From: Plotosus lineatus | Lineage: Eukaryota; Chordata; Actinopteri; Siluriformes; Plotosidae | DNA: 64,000 nucleotides | Direction of reading: 5' to 3' | NCBI GenBank assembly: GCA_024760905.1 | Contig: CM045734.1 | Coordinates: forward strand, 45,191,064-45,255,063 | Part shown: positions 13,301 through 27,900 of the stretch, piece by piece | How the letters are laid out: every line of letters begins with the position of its first letter | Position numbering within the stretch: position 1 is the first letter of the stretch | Position numbers and translations under genes: made by a program | Notes under the pieces: model-generated | What the model was told of the DNA's origin: nothing | What the model saw: the letters and a program-made list of their open reading frames with translations, nothing else | The model's database searches: none

Positions 13301-16300
13301 AAAAAGCTCCTCGGTGGTCGAGCTCCGGGGTTGGACGAGATCCGCCCGGAATATCTCAGGGCTCTGGATGTTGTAGGACTGTCTTGGTTGACACGTCTCT
13401 GCAACATCGCGTGGTCATCAGGGGCTGTACCTCTGGATTGGCAAACTGGGGTGGTGGTCCCAATTTTTAAGAAGGGGGACCGGAGGGTGTGTTCCAATTA
13501 TCAGGGAATTACAGTCCTCAGCCTACCTGGGAAAGTCTATGCAGGGGTACTAGAGAGGAGGATCTGACCGATAGTCGAACCTCGGATTCAGGAGGAACAA
13601 TGTGGTTTTCGTCCTGGCCGCAGCACTCTTGACCAACTCTATACGCTCCACAGGATTCTGGGAGTTTGCCCAATCTGTCCACATGTGCTTTGTGGATTTG
13701 GAGAAGGCTTTCGACCGTGTCCCTCAAACGATCTTGTGGGGCGTGCTCCGAGAGTACGGCGTTCCGGATCCGTTGCTACGAGCTATTCGGTCGCTGTATC
13801 ACCGGAGCCAGAGTTTGGTCCGTATTGGTAACAGCAGGTCGGATTCGTTTCCAGTGGGAGTCAGAGTCCGCCAAGGCTGTCCTTTGTCACCGATTCTGTT
13901 CATAATTTTTATGGACAGAATTTCTAGGCGCAGTCGAGGCGATGAGGGGTTCTGGTTTGGTGACCATCGGATATCGTCTCTGCTTTTTGCGGATGATGTT
14001 GTCCTTTTGGCTTCATCAAGTCGGGCCCTCCAGCTCTCATTGGAGCGATTCGCAGCTGAGTGCGAAGCAGCCGGGTTGAAGATCAGTACCTCCAAGTCCG
14101 AGGCCATGGTTCTCAGTCGGACAATGGTGGAATGCACCCTCCGGGTCGGGAATGAGGTCCTGCCCCAAGTGGAGGAGTTTAAGTATCTTGGGGTCTTGTT
14201 TACGAGTGAGGGAAGGATGAAGCGAGAGATCGACAGACGGATCGCTGCAGCCTCTGCTGTTAAGCGGTGCCTGTACCGGCCCGTCGTGGTGAAGAAGGAG
14301 CTGAGCCACAAGGCGAAGCTCTCAATTTACCAGTCGATCTACGTTCCAACCCTCACCTATGGTCACGAGCTTTGGGTAATGACCGAAAGAACAAGATCCA
14401 CGGATACAAGCGGCTGAAATGAGCTTCCTTCGCCGGGTGGCGGGGTTCTCCCTTAGAGATAAGGTGAGAAGCTCCGCCATCCGGGGAGAGCTCGGAGTAG
14501 ATCCGCTGCTCTTCCGCATTGAGAGGGGCCAGTTGAGGTGGCTCGGGCATCTGGTCAGAATGCCCCCCGGACGCCTCCCTGGTGTGGTGTTTCGGGCATG
14601 TCCAACCGGGAAGAGACCCCGGGGTCGACCTAGAACACGCTGGAGGGACTATGTCTCTTGGCTTGTCTGGGACCGCCTTGGTGTCCCCCCGGGAGAGTTG
14701 GAGGAAGTGGCTCGGGAGAGGGACATCTGGACCTCTTTGCTGTGGTTGCTGCCCCCGCGACCCGACCCTGGACTAAGCGGAAGAAGATGATGATGATGAC
14801 AAGTTAACACACACACACACACACACACACACGGGCCGCGGTAAAATTGTCAAGCGTTGACCGGTCCGCGAAAATAAAAAGGTTGGGGACCACTGATGTA
14901 AATAATAACTTTGTAATTTCTCATCAGAAGGAATTCATACTTCTTCTTTTGGCTATTCAGGGGTACCACAGCAGATCATCCTTCTCCACCTCGCCCTGTC
15001 CTATGCATTTTATTGCATGTCCTCATATATCTCATCCTTATTGGTCTTACTGAATGTTGAAAATGTGTGTTTTTACAAATGTTCTCCCTGTGCTTGCGCG
15101 GGTTTCCTCCATGTACTCCGGTTTCCTCCAACAGTCCAAAACATACACAGTAGGTTCATTGGCCAGTCCAACTTGCCACTAGGTGTGAATGGTTGTGTGA
15201 GTGTTGGCCCTGCGATAGCCTGGTGAGCTGTCCAGGGTGTACCCCGCCCTCACTCGGAGTCGGCTGAGATGGGCACCAGCCTCCCCATGACCCTAATTAG
15301 GATTAAGCAGTTCAGGAAATGAATGAATAGGATGAAATTACATAGATTTATATCCTTTTTTTGTCAACAATTTTGGTAAAATTTTAAAAGAATTCACTCC
15401 TAACATATGGGATGCTCTGCTACAGACCTATTTATTTACAGGGCAGAACCTGTATGCAATCTTTCAGCACCTCAAATTGAAACTGCAATTAAAAATTGAG
15501 TGTGGAGCCAGTGTGGCAGTGCATGAATCACTGTACAAATGAATTGTGACACACAGTTACGAAACCCTCCTTCCCAATTTCTTCTAATTCATTTCACATC
15601 ATCCATATTACATGATGTTGACCTAGCAGAAGTGCAATGTGTACTACCAACATAATACTAAGGCATCATCTCAGGCCATATTCTTGTAAGGAATATTTTG
15701 AACTTTTATTAATTAAAACATGTCTGGATGGGAACCCCGCCTGGTCTCAAATAAAGTTTGAAGGTGGTTGTGGGTTTTGTTTGTTTTTTTGTTTGTCTGA
15801 AGTGAATGGAACATTTTTAGCCATTAAAACATTATCAAACCATCAGTTTCAAATGACAGACTCCTATTGTTGGAATCCTGAAAATGGTCTTTCTTCAGTA
15901 GGACTGTTTGACTGTCTACTGAATACAGTGATCCTTCGTTACTTCACGCTTCAGTTCCTGCGGATTCAGTGCATCGTCGGTTTTTAAAAAAATATTCATC
16001 AAAAAATTAAAAAATAAGGAAATTAAGGAAGAATAGGTGAAAGGTTAAGGAAAAGGCAAATTATCCAAAAAAAAAACCCCCTAAACACAAAACAAAAAAA
16101 CAACCCAAAATCTCCCATCAAAACTAGTTACATTGTCGCATCTGTGTGTGCATGTGCATCTGGGCACGTGCGTGCACGCGTGTGTGTGTGTGTCGTCGTC
16201 TTCTCACGCAATACCATCTGTATGTGTGTGTATTTATATTTTATTTACATCTTATGTTTTTTAATGTTTAACAGTTATTATAAGCATTTATAGCATTGAA

Positions 16301-19300
16301 TATGTATTTATTGATATTATATACACAAATAGATGTACATGTATATCAGTCAGGGGGGGGGGGTGTCCTACTTCACGGATTTCGATGGTCCCGTGGGGAT
16401 CTCAGTCCCCTCGGAAAGTGGGGGATCCCTGTAAAATATAAATACACACACAGACAGACGCACGCGCACACACTCAGATGAACACCTCACATAAAAATGT
16501 AAGCAGTTTTGTTGGGTAGGTTTTTTTGTTTTGTTTTGTTTTTGTTTGTTTGGGTTTTTTGCATACTTGGCCTTGTTTTGTGGCATTTTCTTTCACTTTT
16601 TCCCTATTTTTTCCTTAATTTCCTTATTTTTTTATTTTTCGATGAATATTTTTGAAAAACCCGCAATGCACTGAAGCACGAAGTAGCGAGGTAAGGTAAA
16701 GTCTGTTGGGTTTTTACACCCAAGCCATAGTGGCTCATCAGGCTGGTGCTTATCCCCGGTTTCCATAGCGTGAAGCGACCAGGAGTTCAACTCCTCCTGG
16801 ATGGAACGCTAGTCCATCGCAGGTTACCTTCCCAGTATATTTTACTGGTACCCATTTACATTGCTGGGTGAACAGAGGCACACTTGTGGTTGAGACCTTG
16901 CCCAGGGGTCTTAGCACAGAGAGGGTCTCAGTGGGATTTGAACTCACAACCTCCCTGATGAGCCGCTAGGCTCAGGTGTAAAAACCCAAACAGTTAATCA
17001 ATCAATCAAAAAAAAATATATAGTATAACTGAACTGGGAAGAAGGAGGGGCAAGTCTGTTGTTTGTAAACAATGGACGCAGCATCATTACGTCATTGCGT
17101 CATTACGTTAACGTACTACGTAGGTACGTCTAAACTCAAAATGTGACTTTTTTTTTAAAGTAAGTCGGGGAGCGTCTGTATACGAAGAACATTTCCTAAA
17201 TTTTTGTCCCCTTGTCCCCTATTTACGAAACAAGTACTTCTCACAAAAGCGCCAAGCGCACCATTAAAACATTCAAGTGCAACATTCAAACAATGCGTGA
17301 GTTGCTCTTCCTAACATCCCACCCCGTTGGCTTCCCATTGGCCAGGAGGGAGCTGAATCTCCATCATACTATATAATGCTTGTTTGTCACATGCATAAAG
17401 GAGAGATGTACTGTTGGTTCGTGAGTTGTTGTTTTTTTAAGTAGTCATTGCAGCTTATTTTTCATTTTTTAAGTTGTTTAATTCAGTACATGTTTAACAA
17501 ATATGGGCAAAACACGGCTCATCTGGACCTCCGATCCCTCAAGCAAACAGGTGAATGTTAAGTACTAAACAAGTGTTCAAAGCGCACTTACCTGCTGGCA
17601 GATCAGAGGTCCAGATTTCATACAAAATTGGTGTACTTTTATAATTTTTAAAGGGTTTATGGGGTAGTATTGGGAGCCTTGGAACGAATCAGGCGTTTTA
17701 CATGTAAAATGCGACCCCTACTTATGAAAACTCCAGGCTACGAAAAAGGCTCTGGAACGGATTAATTTTGTAAAAAGGGGGCCGACTGTACAAGATTGTG
17801 TGGGTTGGTGTGTGTGTGTGGGGGGGATGTATGTGGGCACCAACGCTAAAGAGCATTCCCACAGCTCATTCCCACAACAGTTACCTACCGTCACATGTGA
17901 ACAGCCGTACTCGTGGGTGTGCATTTAAGCAACACCATTTCAGCCACCTTGAACAGAAAGGATGCTTTCTGCAATTAATAACACGATACAAGCATGGAAG
18001 AATAATTGAGGCTTGTGTAAATGACAACGTTCTAAACCGAACTCTAATTAGAAAAGTGTTTGTAATACCTGTCTTGCAATGAGGAACTGACAGAACTCTG
18101 TGTGAGCTTAATTAAGCCATACTGTTGTTTCTCTCTCTCTCTCTCTCTGTCCTTGTCTGTCTGTGTGCATCTGTGTGTGCTTCAGCACGGAACGCCTCCA
18201 CTCCTGATTGCAGCTGGCTGTGGGAATATCCAGATCATAGATGTTTTGATACGCAAAGGAGCGGAGATCCAAGTGCTTGACAAGGTGTGTCCTTATAGCG
18301 TGGCTTAATCTGACTGTTACATGGCATTTCAAAAAATTCGACTCCAAATATGGAAAGTCTGAAGATTTGATCTTTTTTTTGATAAGAGGGATGATAGTAC
18401 TCTCGACCCTAGAGTCTCTACCCTGCCATTCAGTCGGTTACTACCGTGTTTCCCTGAAAATAAGACCTAACCACAAAATAAGACCTAGCGTGATTTTACA
18501 AGATGATTAAATTATAGGCCCTCCCTTTAACATAAGCCCTAGTTGAGAACGGCAGCAATTCATTGGCCTGCTACTCACTCAATCTAGGGCTCTAGGTGAA
18601 AGCGCTGACTCATCTATTAGGCAGCTTTACCTAAGGTACGCTGTCAAAGCATCAATCCTTGCGCGTTGAGGCACAGTCGATGATGTCAGCGACTGCTTTA
18701 AAATGAGGACATACACTTGCATCCATAAAAATTGCTAAAATCGCTCGATTTGGTTCTGGTTAAAATATTTAAAAATAAAACAAATATAACGAAATAAGAA
18801 TATATAAAGACAAAGATATATTATAAGACATGTAATAGAGAAAAATGTAAAATACATCATCACCTAAAATTAAGCCCTAGTATCATATTTCGGTATTAAA
18901 ATTAATATAAGCCTGTCTTATTTTCGGGGAAACACGGTAGCTATAACTGCATGCATCTATGAACTCAGGTATGTGAAAGAGGGTTGATAGCATTTTTTCC
19001 TTTAGCAGCCACAGGAAAGTTGCACTTCCTGGCTTTACATATCTCACCGAAAAAACACATGTTAACCTTTACCCTACCTGCCTGGTAGCTGTAGCAAGGG
19101 GGAATAAGCCAGTTACTAATAAAAATAACTTGGGGCCGGTGGTGTAGTGGTTAGGGTGCTACGCTCATGATCAGGAGGTTGTGTGTTCGAATCCCAGTTA
19201 GACCCCCACTGTGCTAAGACCCCTGGGAAAGGTCTTTAACCACAGGTGTGCCTCTGTTCACCCAGAAGTATCAATGGGTACCAGTAAAAATATACTGGGA

Positions 19301-20058
19301 AAGTAACCTGTGATGGACTAGCATCCCATATAGTTGAACTCCTAGTCGCTTCATGCTACGGAAACCAGGGATAAGCACCGGTCTGATGAGCCATAGGCTC
19401 GGGTGGGGGGGGGAGCTAATAAAAATAAAAGAAACCGTTAGCTAATCAGAAACACATCTAGCTAGCTGTTTGTGCCTGAGGATTTGTAGTAGTGGTTTGT
19501 TCTACTTCATTAATTCCTACAAGCTGACAAAGAAACAGGAATTCTCTTAATTAGCCCGTGGTTATGGCTTCAGTGCCATCACTGTGATGAGATGCATGTT
19601 TTTTGCACCACTGCAGTGATGCACCGTGTAACGGTGTTAGAAAATCGTACCTAATTTTTCTTCTCATTATAAATGCGATATTCAAAGATATATGTTTAAA
19701 AACAAATCTACACAACGGTATTTTTTTCCTGTTTAATTAAATGTTTGGTTAAATAGTAACTTAGTATGTACAATTTAGTAACTGTTAAACTCTAAATATT
19801 AACAAGGCCCATTTGGCAGTAAACCGTTGTGTTGTTGAAGAGGCTTTAAAAACCAGTTCCTGTGCTATTAAAGTTAAAAGCTTTTAGATGCAGCTGAAAT
19901 ATCCTGGGTTTGCTGTTTTGCAGTCTGGAGCCAGCGCTATCTACTATGCAGCTCGGCATGGCCATGTGGAGACCTTGAAATTCCTCCATGAAAAGAAGTG
20001 CCCTCTGGACATCCAAGATAAGGTGCCAATTTCTCTCTCTATGACGAATACATTTCTC

Positions 20059-20096
<38 letters not shown>

Positions 20097-21062
20097 TACA
20101 GTGCCATCACTAATAGTCTCGCGGCGTGGGCTTCATCTGAGATTTTATTCCCCATCCTTCTATATGTAACACATTTTGACCTTTTCCCACTTTCCCTTTT
20201 CACAGTTTCCAGGGTTTCTTTGGACTTTTCACAGTTTCCATGGTCACTCATCAGCCCGAGAGCCGCTCACTCTATAAAATAATCGTTGTTCTGTTTACCA
20301 AAGCACCTCTTTACACTCAAGAGCGTGCTCGGGCATGCCGGATTGCGGCATGAAGTGCCGTCGAGATTTTAAAGCAGAACAAAGAGTCTTGCTTTTCAAC
20401 GTGTATTACTTTATTACAGATGGAAATTACAAGCCTGTAAAGTAGTCCTGCTAAAGTACTGGTACAGTTTTAGTCATGTTTATATAATGCCACTGTTGGG
20501 GGAAAAACTGGTGTTTGAAAAGCATGTGATTCGCAGTGCATGTCAGACTGGAATGAGCTGTCATGCATGGAGTATTTACAGGTGCAGTTGGAGGAGCGAC
20601 AGTCTATTTTTAAAATGATCACCCTGTTTGATTTCTACTGATTGTGACATGTGTTCAAGTTTAAATCCATAATAAATGATAAATGTGTGAGATTAGTAAA
20701 ATAGGCAATCACTAAAGGAGTACAGACGCTCCCCAACTTACGTTTTAGTTCGGTTCCAGACGGTCGAACGTAAGCTGAAAAAAAAAAAAGTAAGTTGTTA
20801 CTGTATGTTCCAGTGACGGGTGACGTTCATACTGTACTATACATCCATAAATACCATTACCCTATCTCATAAAACAGCCTGAAATCAATTATAAACATAA
20901 CATTGTAAAATACAGATGCTCCCGACTTACGTTCATTCGTTTTATGTTTTTTCGATTTCACCCCCCTTCCCTAAAAAAAATGTCAAATTTTGAGTTTAGA
21001 CGCACCTACATAGTACACTGACGTAATGACGCTGCATTCATTGTTTACAAACTACATACTGA

Positions 21063-21104
<42 letters not shown>

Positions 21105-21892
21105 TAAAACCTCCGCTGACGAACGCTTAAGCTCACAAACTTTTCGCCTCAAGAACATTAAATTTGCGAGCATATTGTCTCTGCTGACGAACTAGTTTTC
21201 GGCGGACGAATCAAACCACGCGGTCGAACAGCGCCACGGTGGCGGCCACGAGAAGCTGACGCACGCTCATGGCGTCACAGTTCGTCACACCCCTTTCTTT
21301 GAATGCGGAAGTGGTTTGTGTTTGCTAGACATTTTGGACCATATTGAGTGTACTTTTGCTATTATGGGACCGAAAAAGCCCCCACCACAGGCGGAGATCA
21401 TTGAAAAACACGAACGAGGTGTGCGTTTGTGTGACTCAGCGTCCCAGTACCAGTACGCTAAGTCTACCATTGCTCCCATCCTTAAGAACAAGGAAGCTAT
21501 TAAGGGTGCGTGTGTGGCTAAGGGTGTTTCCAAACAGTAGGCGTTTCCAAATACTCCTTCCAAACAGTAAGTCCCTCCCTCCCTCCCTCCTCCTCCCACT
21601 CCATTCCATCAAGCCATCAACTACCATCACAAAGGTAAATAAAACGACTTTATTATACAGTACAGTTTATTTCTTTAATTACAATACAATAGCACATTTA
21701 TTATACATAAAATAAGGTATATTTTTGTGTAGTTTTAAGGCTTATTTAGTAGAAAATTATGTTTTATGGGGACCTGGGAACGGATTATTCTCATTTTAAT
21801 GGTTTCTTATGGGAAATAAATGTTCGGAAGACGAACTTTTCGCCTCACACACACTTTCTGAGAACCAATTATGTTCGTGAGCAGAGGTATCA

Positions 21893-21941
<49 letters not shown>

Positions 21942-24900
21942 GTTATATAGCATGTTACCCTTGTGTTAAGATGTCGTCTCTGATCACAGAGATGATGTCT
22001 TAACACAAGGGTAACACGCAGTGAACTGGGAAGAAGGAGGGGCACGTTCAGTCTGTCGTTTGTAAACAATGGACGCAGCATCATTACGTCATTGAGTCAT
22101 TACGTCAGCGTACTATGTAGGTACGTCTCGTACTACAGAGAGCACGCTAAACTCAAAATTTTACTTTTTTTTTTTTTTTTTTTTTTTTAAACAACGAAAA
22201 ATACGTAAAACAAATTAACATAAGTCGGGGAGCGTCTGTATTAAAGATTATGTCGTGGTGAATTCATTAAAATTAAATGATGCTTAGAATAGGGCTTTTT
22301 GAGCTGTTAGCCAGTAAGAATTCATTAACTGATGAACAAATAAAAGTCACTGATTCCCGAAACACAGATTTCATAAATATGATCAAGCTGTTCAGATATT
22401 ATTTAATGAGTATAATAATGAGGTAATCTGACGATTCAACCATGTAGAGCTAACTTTGGGTTGTTATATATTCTGCTCACGGAACACATTTTTATGAACA
22501 TTCATTTATAGTTTGATTTAAGGGGCAGTGGTGGTCTAGTGGTATAGGGCGCTGGATCGCTGATCCAAAGGTTGGGGGTTCGAATGCCACTCTCCACAAG
22601 GTTGTCACTGCACCTCTGCCAAATCAAACGTGCGAGTCAGATGATTCGCTGTGGCGACTCCGGAGTAAAAGGGAAAAAGCCGAAAGGAAGACAGACAGAC
22701 AGACATTTATAGTTTGATTTAAGTTTGTGTTACTTTTAAGCCTACTTGTTTCAGAGTAATTAGCTTTGTGTTTATTGGCAAATAATTATATAGTAATTAC
22801 ACTAGTAATAGCAACACTAAATATAAAAAGAAATCAGACAGATAAATAAAAACTCAGACAGACGGCTAGACAGGCCCTTGCTTAAGCTTTATGGTCTTAA
22901 AGGACTATCCTATTGGAATCAACATGAAGTGTTGTAGATTAAGCCGTGACATAAGATTATTTCACCTAAGTCGTCATCCTCATACATCCATCCTCATGGT
23001 TGGAGGTTGGAGTAAATGGATGTATACACCCAAGCAGTCCACCGCTTCCTCTTTTTGCTTCTGTCTATTCTTAACTCTCTTTGGGATTAATTTAGCGCAA
23101 CAGCCAGTTAGCCTAATGTGTATGTCTTTGGACTATGGGAGGAAACTGGAGCACTAATAAAAACATCAAGGCAGTTCTGGGAGTATATGTGATATGAAGA
23201 TTTCTTAAATATAACGTATTCTGGAATGAAACTTTTTAAAAATGTACTCTAGAATACAATTCTCATCAAATTTTGCAGTATAGTGATCCCTCGCTACTTC
23301 GTGCTTCAGTTTCTGCGTCTTGATTAGATGATTATTAGATGATTGTGATCAAAAGAAAATATTGGTTACATGATATTACATGCCATATTTTGTATTTACA
23401 TAAAAAATAAGGAAAGTAAGGAAAAATAGGGGGAAAGTTAAGGAAAATTCTGCAAAACAAGGCCAATTATGGAAAAAAACCCAAACAAAAAAACAACCCA
23501 AACCCCCCAACAAAACTACTTACATTTTTATGTGAGGTGTGTGTGTGTGAATTTATATTTTATTTACATTTTAGGCATTATTTTTAAATGTTTAATTGTT
23601 ATTAGAAGCATGAATATGTATTTATTGATATTATATACACATATACATGCACATATACGTCAGTCAGGGGGTCGATCCTACTTCACGGAAATCAGCCCTG
23701 GGGTGGGGGTCGCAGTCCCCGTTTAGCATGGAAAGTGAAGGATCCATGTATACCAAAATAACGATGATGATGATGATGATGAAAAAGTGGGCTCAAACTG
23801 TGTAACCTTTTCACATGAACAGATTGCAATTCAAAATATATGGACAAACTGTTTTAAATGAAATTACCCAGCAAATGATCACTATTATTACAGCTAGTTT
23901 AATTCTGCATTTAAGGCTTTCATGAGTCACATAAAGTATAATAATGATGCATATTTCATGACTTGTGTTCTCAAATTATATGCTGAATTTTTTCAAGTTG
24001 CTCACCAGGCCATATCCCTCCTGCTCATAATGAATCATGACCTTTCCTGTTAGTATGCTATGAATATTACTGTTTCTTTTTTTCTTTGTTCTGCAGTCAG
24101 GGGAGACAGCTCTGCATGTGGCCTCTCGCTATGGCAATGTGGATGTAGTTCAGTATCTTTGCAGTATTCGTGCCAACCCTAACCTGACCGACCGGGTGAG
24201 TAGCGCCACAGTAACTAGAAAGCACCAAATCAAATCAGGAAGAGTGTACTACGAACATTATTATGCTATTAAACATTCAACTATAAAGAAAATTCAGTTT
24301 ATATTTGGATAGTAGAGGTGGCCTATACTGTATTGTTGTAACAAAAGTAAAAATCGAAGCGTATGCTGTATAGAATGTTTTCACTGTCATATCTTGCATA
24401 AGTATTCACCCCCTGACTGTAATTGGTTTTATTTGGAGAGGTGTTCAAGATTAAGAGTTATGACAGAAATTGAGGGAATTTCTTTCCAGATATAGAATAA
24501 TCAAGAGTTTTGTCATCTTTTCTGTATTACTATTTAGTTTTATAAAAGGATGACTTTTTAAGTGTAGTTTCATTCTGCTGAATTACATTACTTATTGCGA
24601 TTTGGGGAGGAAAGGGTTAATTCTGACATTCTACACTTTCTGCATTAATTTCCATGGAGTCACACTGGTGTGTTAGTTTATTACTAGCAGTTCCTGCCAA
24701 ATTTGGTACAAATGTCATTCATGAACTTGCTAATTATGCTTGACGGCGTTACTAAATCTGAAAGCACTGAATGATCAAGCAGTCCGGAGCAGTGGCATAC
24801 AGAGTGCGCTAATCATATTTGCGCTTCATTTCACTCGAGAACAATTACATTTACGGCATTTGGCAGACGCTTTTCTCCAGATTGGCTTACATTTATCAGT

Positions 24901-27900
24901 TTTACACTACTATGCAGTCGATGGTTAAGGGCTTTGCTCAATAGTGGTATCATGGTGGTACTGGAGAGCCTTCTCTCTCTCAGCCTTCAGATCAGTAAAC
25001 CAGAGCCTGAACTATTGAGCAACCAGTGCCCTTATACCATGTTCCTCCCATCTTCCAGTAGTGACTTCAGGGCCCAAAGAACAGTTATGTTCAGAATGAC
25101 TTGACTGCATGAACAAAAGAGATTTTTTATTTTATTTACACCTCCATTTCACTGGAGCGCGGCAGACACGCTGAAGCAAAAATGTCGTCATCCTCCAATG
25201 TTCCTCAGTCGTTCCGTCATCTTCCGTGTCCTTCCAAACGTATCCCTCTGCTTCCGGCAGGCCAAAATCTTCCATGAACGTGCTTTTGAATATGTTCAAA
25301 AGCACGCTTATGGAAAAATTTTCCAACAGTGTTCCCTTAGGTTCCTCAGTCATTCCGCAAACGTTCCTTGATCATTCCTTTTATTACGCCAGTGTTCCTT
25401 GATCATTCCGCGAGCCTTCCCCTCTCTTCTGGGTGGTCAGAAGCGGCCACAGAATCCCCACGGAATACTCATGGAAGGTTTGCGGAATACATGCGGAACG
25501 TTTGCGGAATAGTTGCGGATAACAAGGAAGATTGCGGAACACTCAAGGAAGTCACTTCCACTATAAATTATTCCAGTTCATTCAGTTTACTTTTTCTGTT
25601 TTCCTGTTCATGTAACAAAGTTTTAAAGTTATAATCACTGAGGTTTGGACTTGTGTGCATGGTTTTTAGTCTGGAATGATTTATTGAGGTGCAAATAAAA
25701 GGAATGAATTGATATTAAACATATTAAGATATGTTCAATTTTAAATTTATTGTAAATTATAAACATATTGCACATTGGAAACATGTGGCAAATTACAAGC
25801 ATATATTAAATTTTAAATTTATTGTACATTATAAACATACTATACATTATAAACATATATTGTGAATGAGCTTCCTTAGTTGATTCCGCATATTTATAGG
25901 CTTAATCAGGAGCAAATCCTTTGATCTTTGCCGATTTTTCTTCGTTGAAACGTGGTTACACAAGGTTCTTGTCATTCCCTGTTGAACGTGAACTTTCTGC
26001 CTTCATTCCGCCTTTTCCGCAATCATTCCATATCTCTTCCTTCTAAAATGGAGTAGTGCTGTTGTCGTTCCTCGAGTGTTCCATGCTTTCCATGAACGCT
26101 CCGTGAATTATCCGAAAGTCTTCCTTTTTACACTGGTAATCACCACGAAGGTAATCCGAGCACTTTTACGCATCTATTCCGACATTGTAACGCGGTCTTT
26201 CCGTGTCTTTTCCGCACATTCCGTGAACGTTCCGAAGGTGTTCCGAGGGTACAATTTTCAATAGGTTCTTGACCCATTTCCCATGTAAAAAATGCCAACG
26301 CTCCTCCGTAGAGTGCGTTCCGCACCTTTCCGCCACGGTCATTGCATTACACGCTCCAGTGAAATGGGGGTATTAGGGATATAAAACAAGCTTAATTTCT
26401 GGGTAAAACATTCTATTAGGAGAATGAATAATGTAATATTGGTCTTTGTACTGCAGGAGCAAGAGACTCCTCTGCATTGTGCAGCATGGCACGGGTACTC
26501 AGCAGTTGCACGGGCTCTGTGTCAAGCTGGCTGTGATGTCAACGCCTGTAATCGTGAAGGCGAGAGCCCCTTGCTCACTGCCTCGGCCCGTGGCTTCCGT
26601 GACATTGTCGAGTGCCTGCTAGATCACGGGGCTGATATGGACTCCACTGATAAGGTACGTGCATACACACAAGATAAGCAATGGTGTACATGAGTGCTAT
26701 CTATCTCATTCACGGACACTGAGATCAGACCTCCTAGATGTTAAGAATATCAGAATTCATGACGTAAATGCGCAGCATCTATACACCAATGCTTTTATGC
26801 ACTTCTCTGCTTTATATTCCATGAATTATTTACTCTTACCAAGGATACTATAAAAGAGGTATACATTATTCTTACATTATAGATGCACTTTCGTCTAACT
26901 AAATATATTTTTAATGTCTCAACTGAAATTGGTTCTTGATATTTAAACTCGACATTACATGGGCGTAGGACAATAAGCTCCTATGTTTGCAGAGTTTTTT
27001 TGTATTATTACAGTATTTCCTTGGAACAAATGTAGCAGCCGTAGAATGGAGACACATTTGTACAGTAGCTACTCATTTAGAGTTGGAACTGCTTCTCTGT
27101 CCTTTTAGCAGCATCTTTATTTTGCATGTGCACGTGTGTTCTACAGGACAACCACATCGCACTCCATCTGGCCATACGGAGGTGTCAGGTCGAGGTGGTA
27201 AAGTGCCTCCTTAGCCACCACTGTTATGTGGACCATCAGGATCGCCATGGAAACACACCGATGCACATTGCCTGTAAGGATGGCAAGCTGCCATTGGTGA
27301 CGCTTCTGTGTGCTGCTAAAGCCAACTTAGACATTCCAAACAAGGTGAGCAAGGTGCAAACTGGTTTTACAACAACAGCCTATGTATGTATAGTGGCCCT
27401 TTATCCTTTTAAGAACAATTCAAATCCCATGGGCACACCATCCGACACAAACCACACCATACTATGCTATATCAAGTACACAAAATGGTAAATACTCAGA
27501 TACTTTTTTCACAAAAGTCATTATTTATTTATTTTTGTTATTTCAAGGGATTTTTGCGTTACTGCACATTAATTTGCATACATTATATACTGGTCAGCAA
27601 CTACATGAGCACCATATGTCTGGTCTCCAGCGAGGAACCCCCATATGCAACATGCTTCAATACATTGTGTGTTCTGACACGTTTCTATTATAGCCAGCAT
27701 CAGCAGCTTCAACAGTTGGTGCTACAGTAGCTCTTCTGTGGGATCAGACCAGATGTACTATCCTTCACTCTTCACATGCATCAATAAGCCTTGGTTAACC
27801 ATGACACTCTTGCAGACCACTGGTTGTATTTCCCTGGGCCACCTTTGGTTGGTACTTACCAGTGCATACCAGGAACATGCCACAAGACCTGCTGTTTTGG

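Larger units (their letters stand above)
12794..14895 (+). mobile_element. hAT-type MITE, split by a LINE
   Basis: Begins CAGTGGTCCCCAACCCCC and ends GGTTGGGGACCACTG. The 8-bp duplication ATGTAAAT lies at 12786-12793 and 14896-14903. The element proper is about 517 bp of noncoding sequence; a 1.6-kb Rex3-type LINE (13226-14798) interrupts it. Such termini are common among fish hAT elements. Confidence 0.92.
20724..22242 (+). mobile_element. foldback-type MITE cluster around (TA)n
   Basis: 20724-20910 is a left end (ACAGACGCTCCCCAACTTAC...) like that of the element at 54673-55455. 20911-21061 and the inverse of 22242-22017 are two copies of its right end in opposite orientations (GCTCCCGACTTACG outward; inward GTTTACAAACTACA). 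Between them lie two (TA)n tracts, a Tigger insertion at 21102-21895 and a 62-bp hairpin (21954-22015). A MITE pair folding back on itself, later split, explains it best. Confidence 0.65.

Noticed and set aside
13799..14311. Open frame of 170 codons on the minus strand
   Set aside because: Antisense shadow of the Rex3-type RT on the plus strand.
22523..22600. tRNA gene at SINE heads (also at the other family A and B copies)
   Set aside because: A and B boxes are present, but there is no clean cloverleaf, and each is attached to a SINE body, tail and target duplication.
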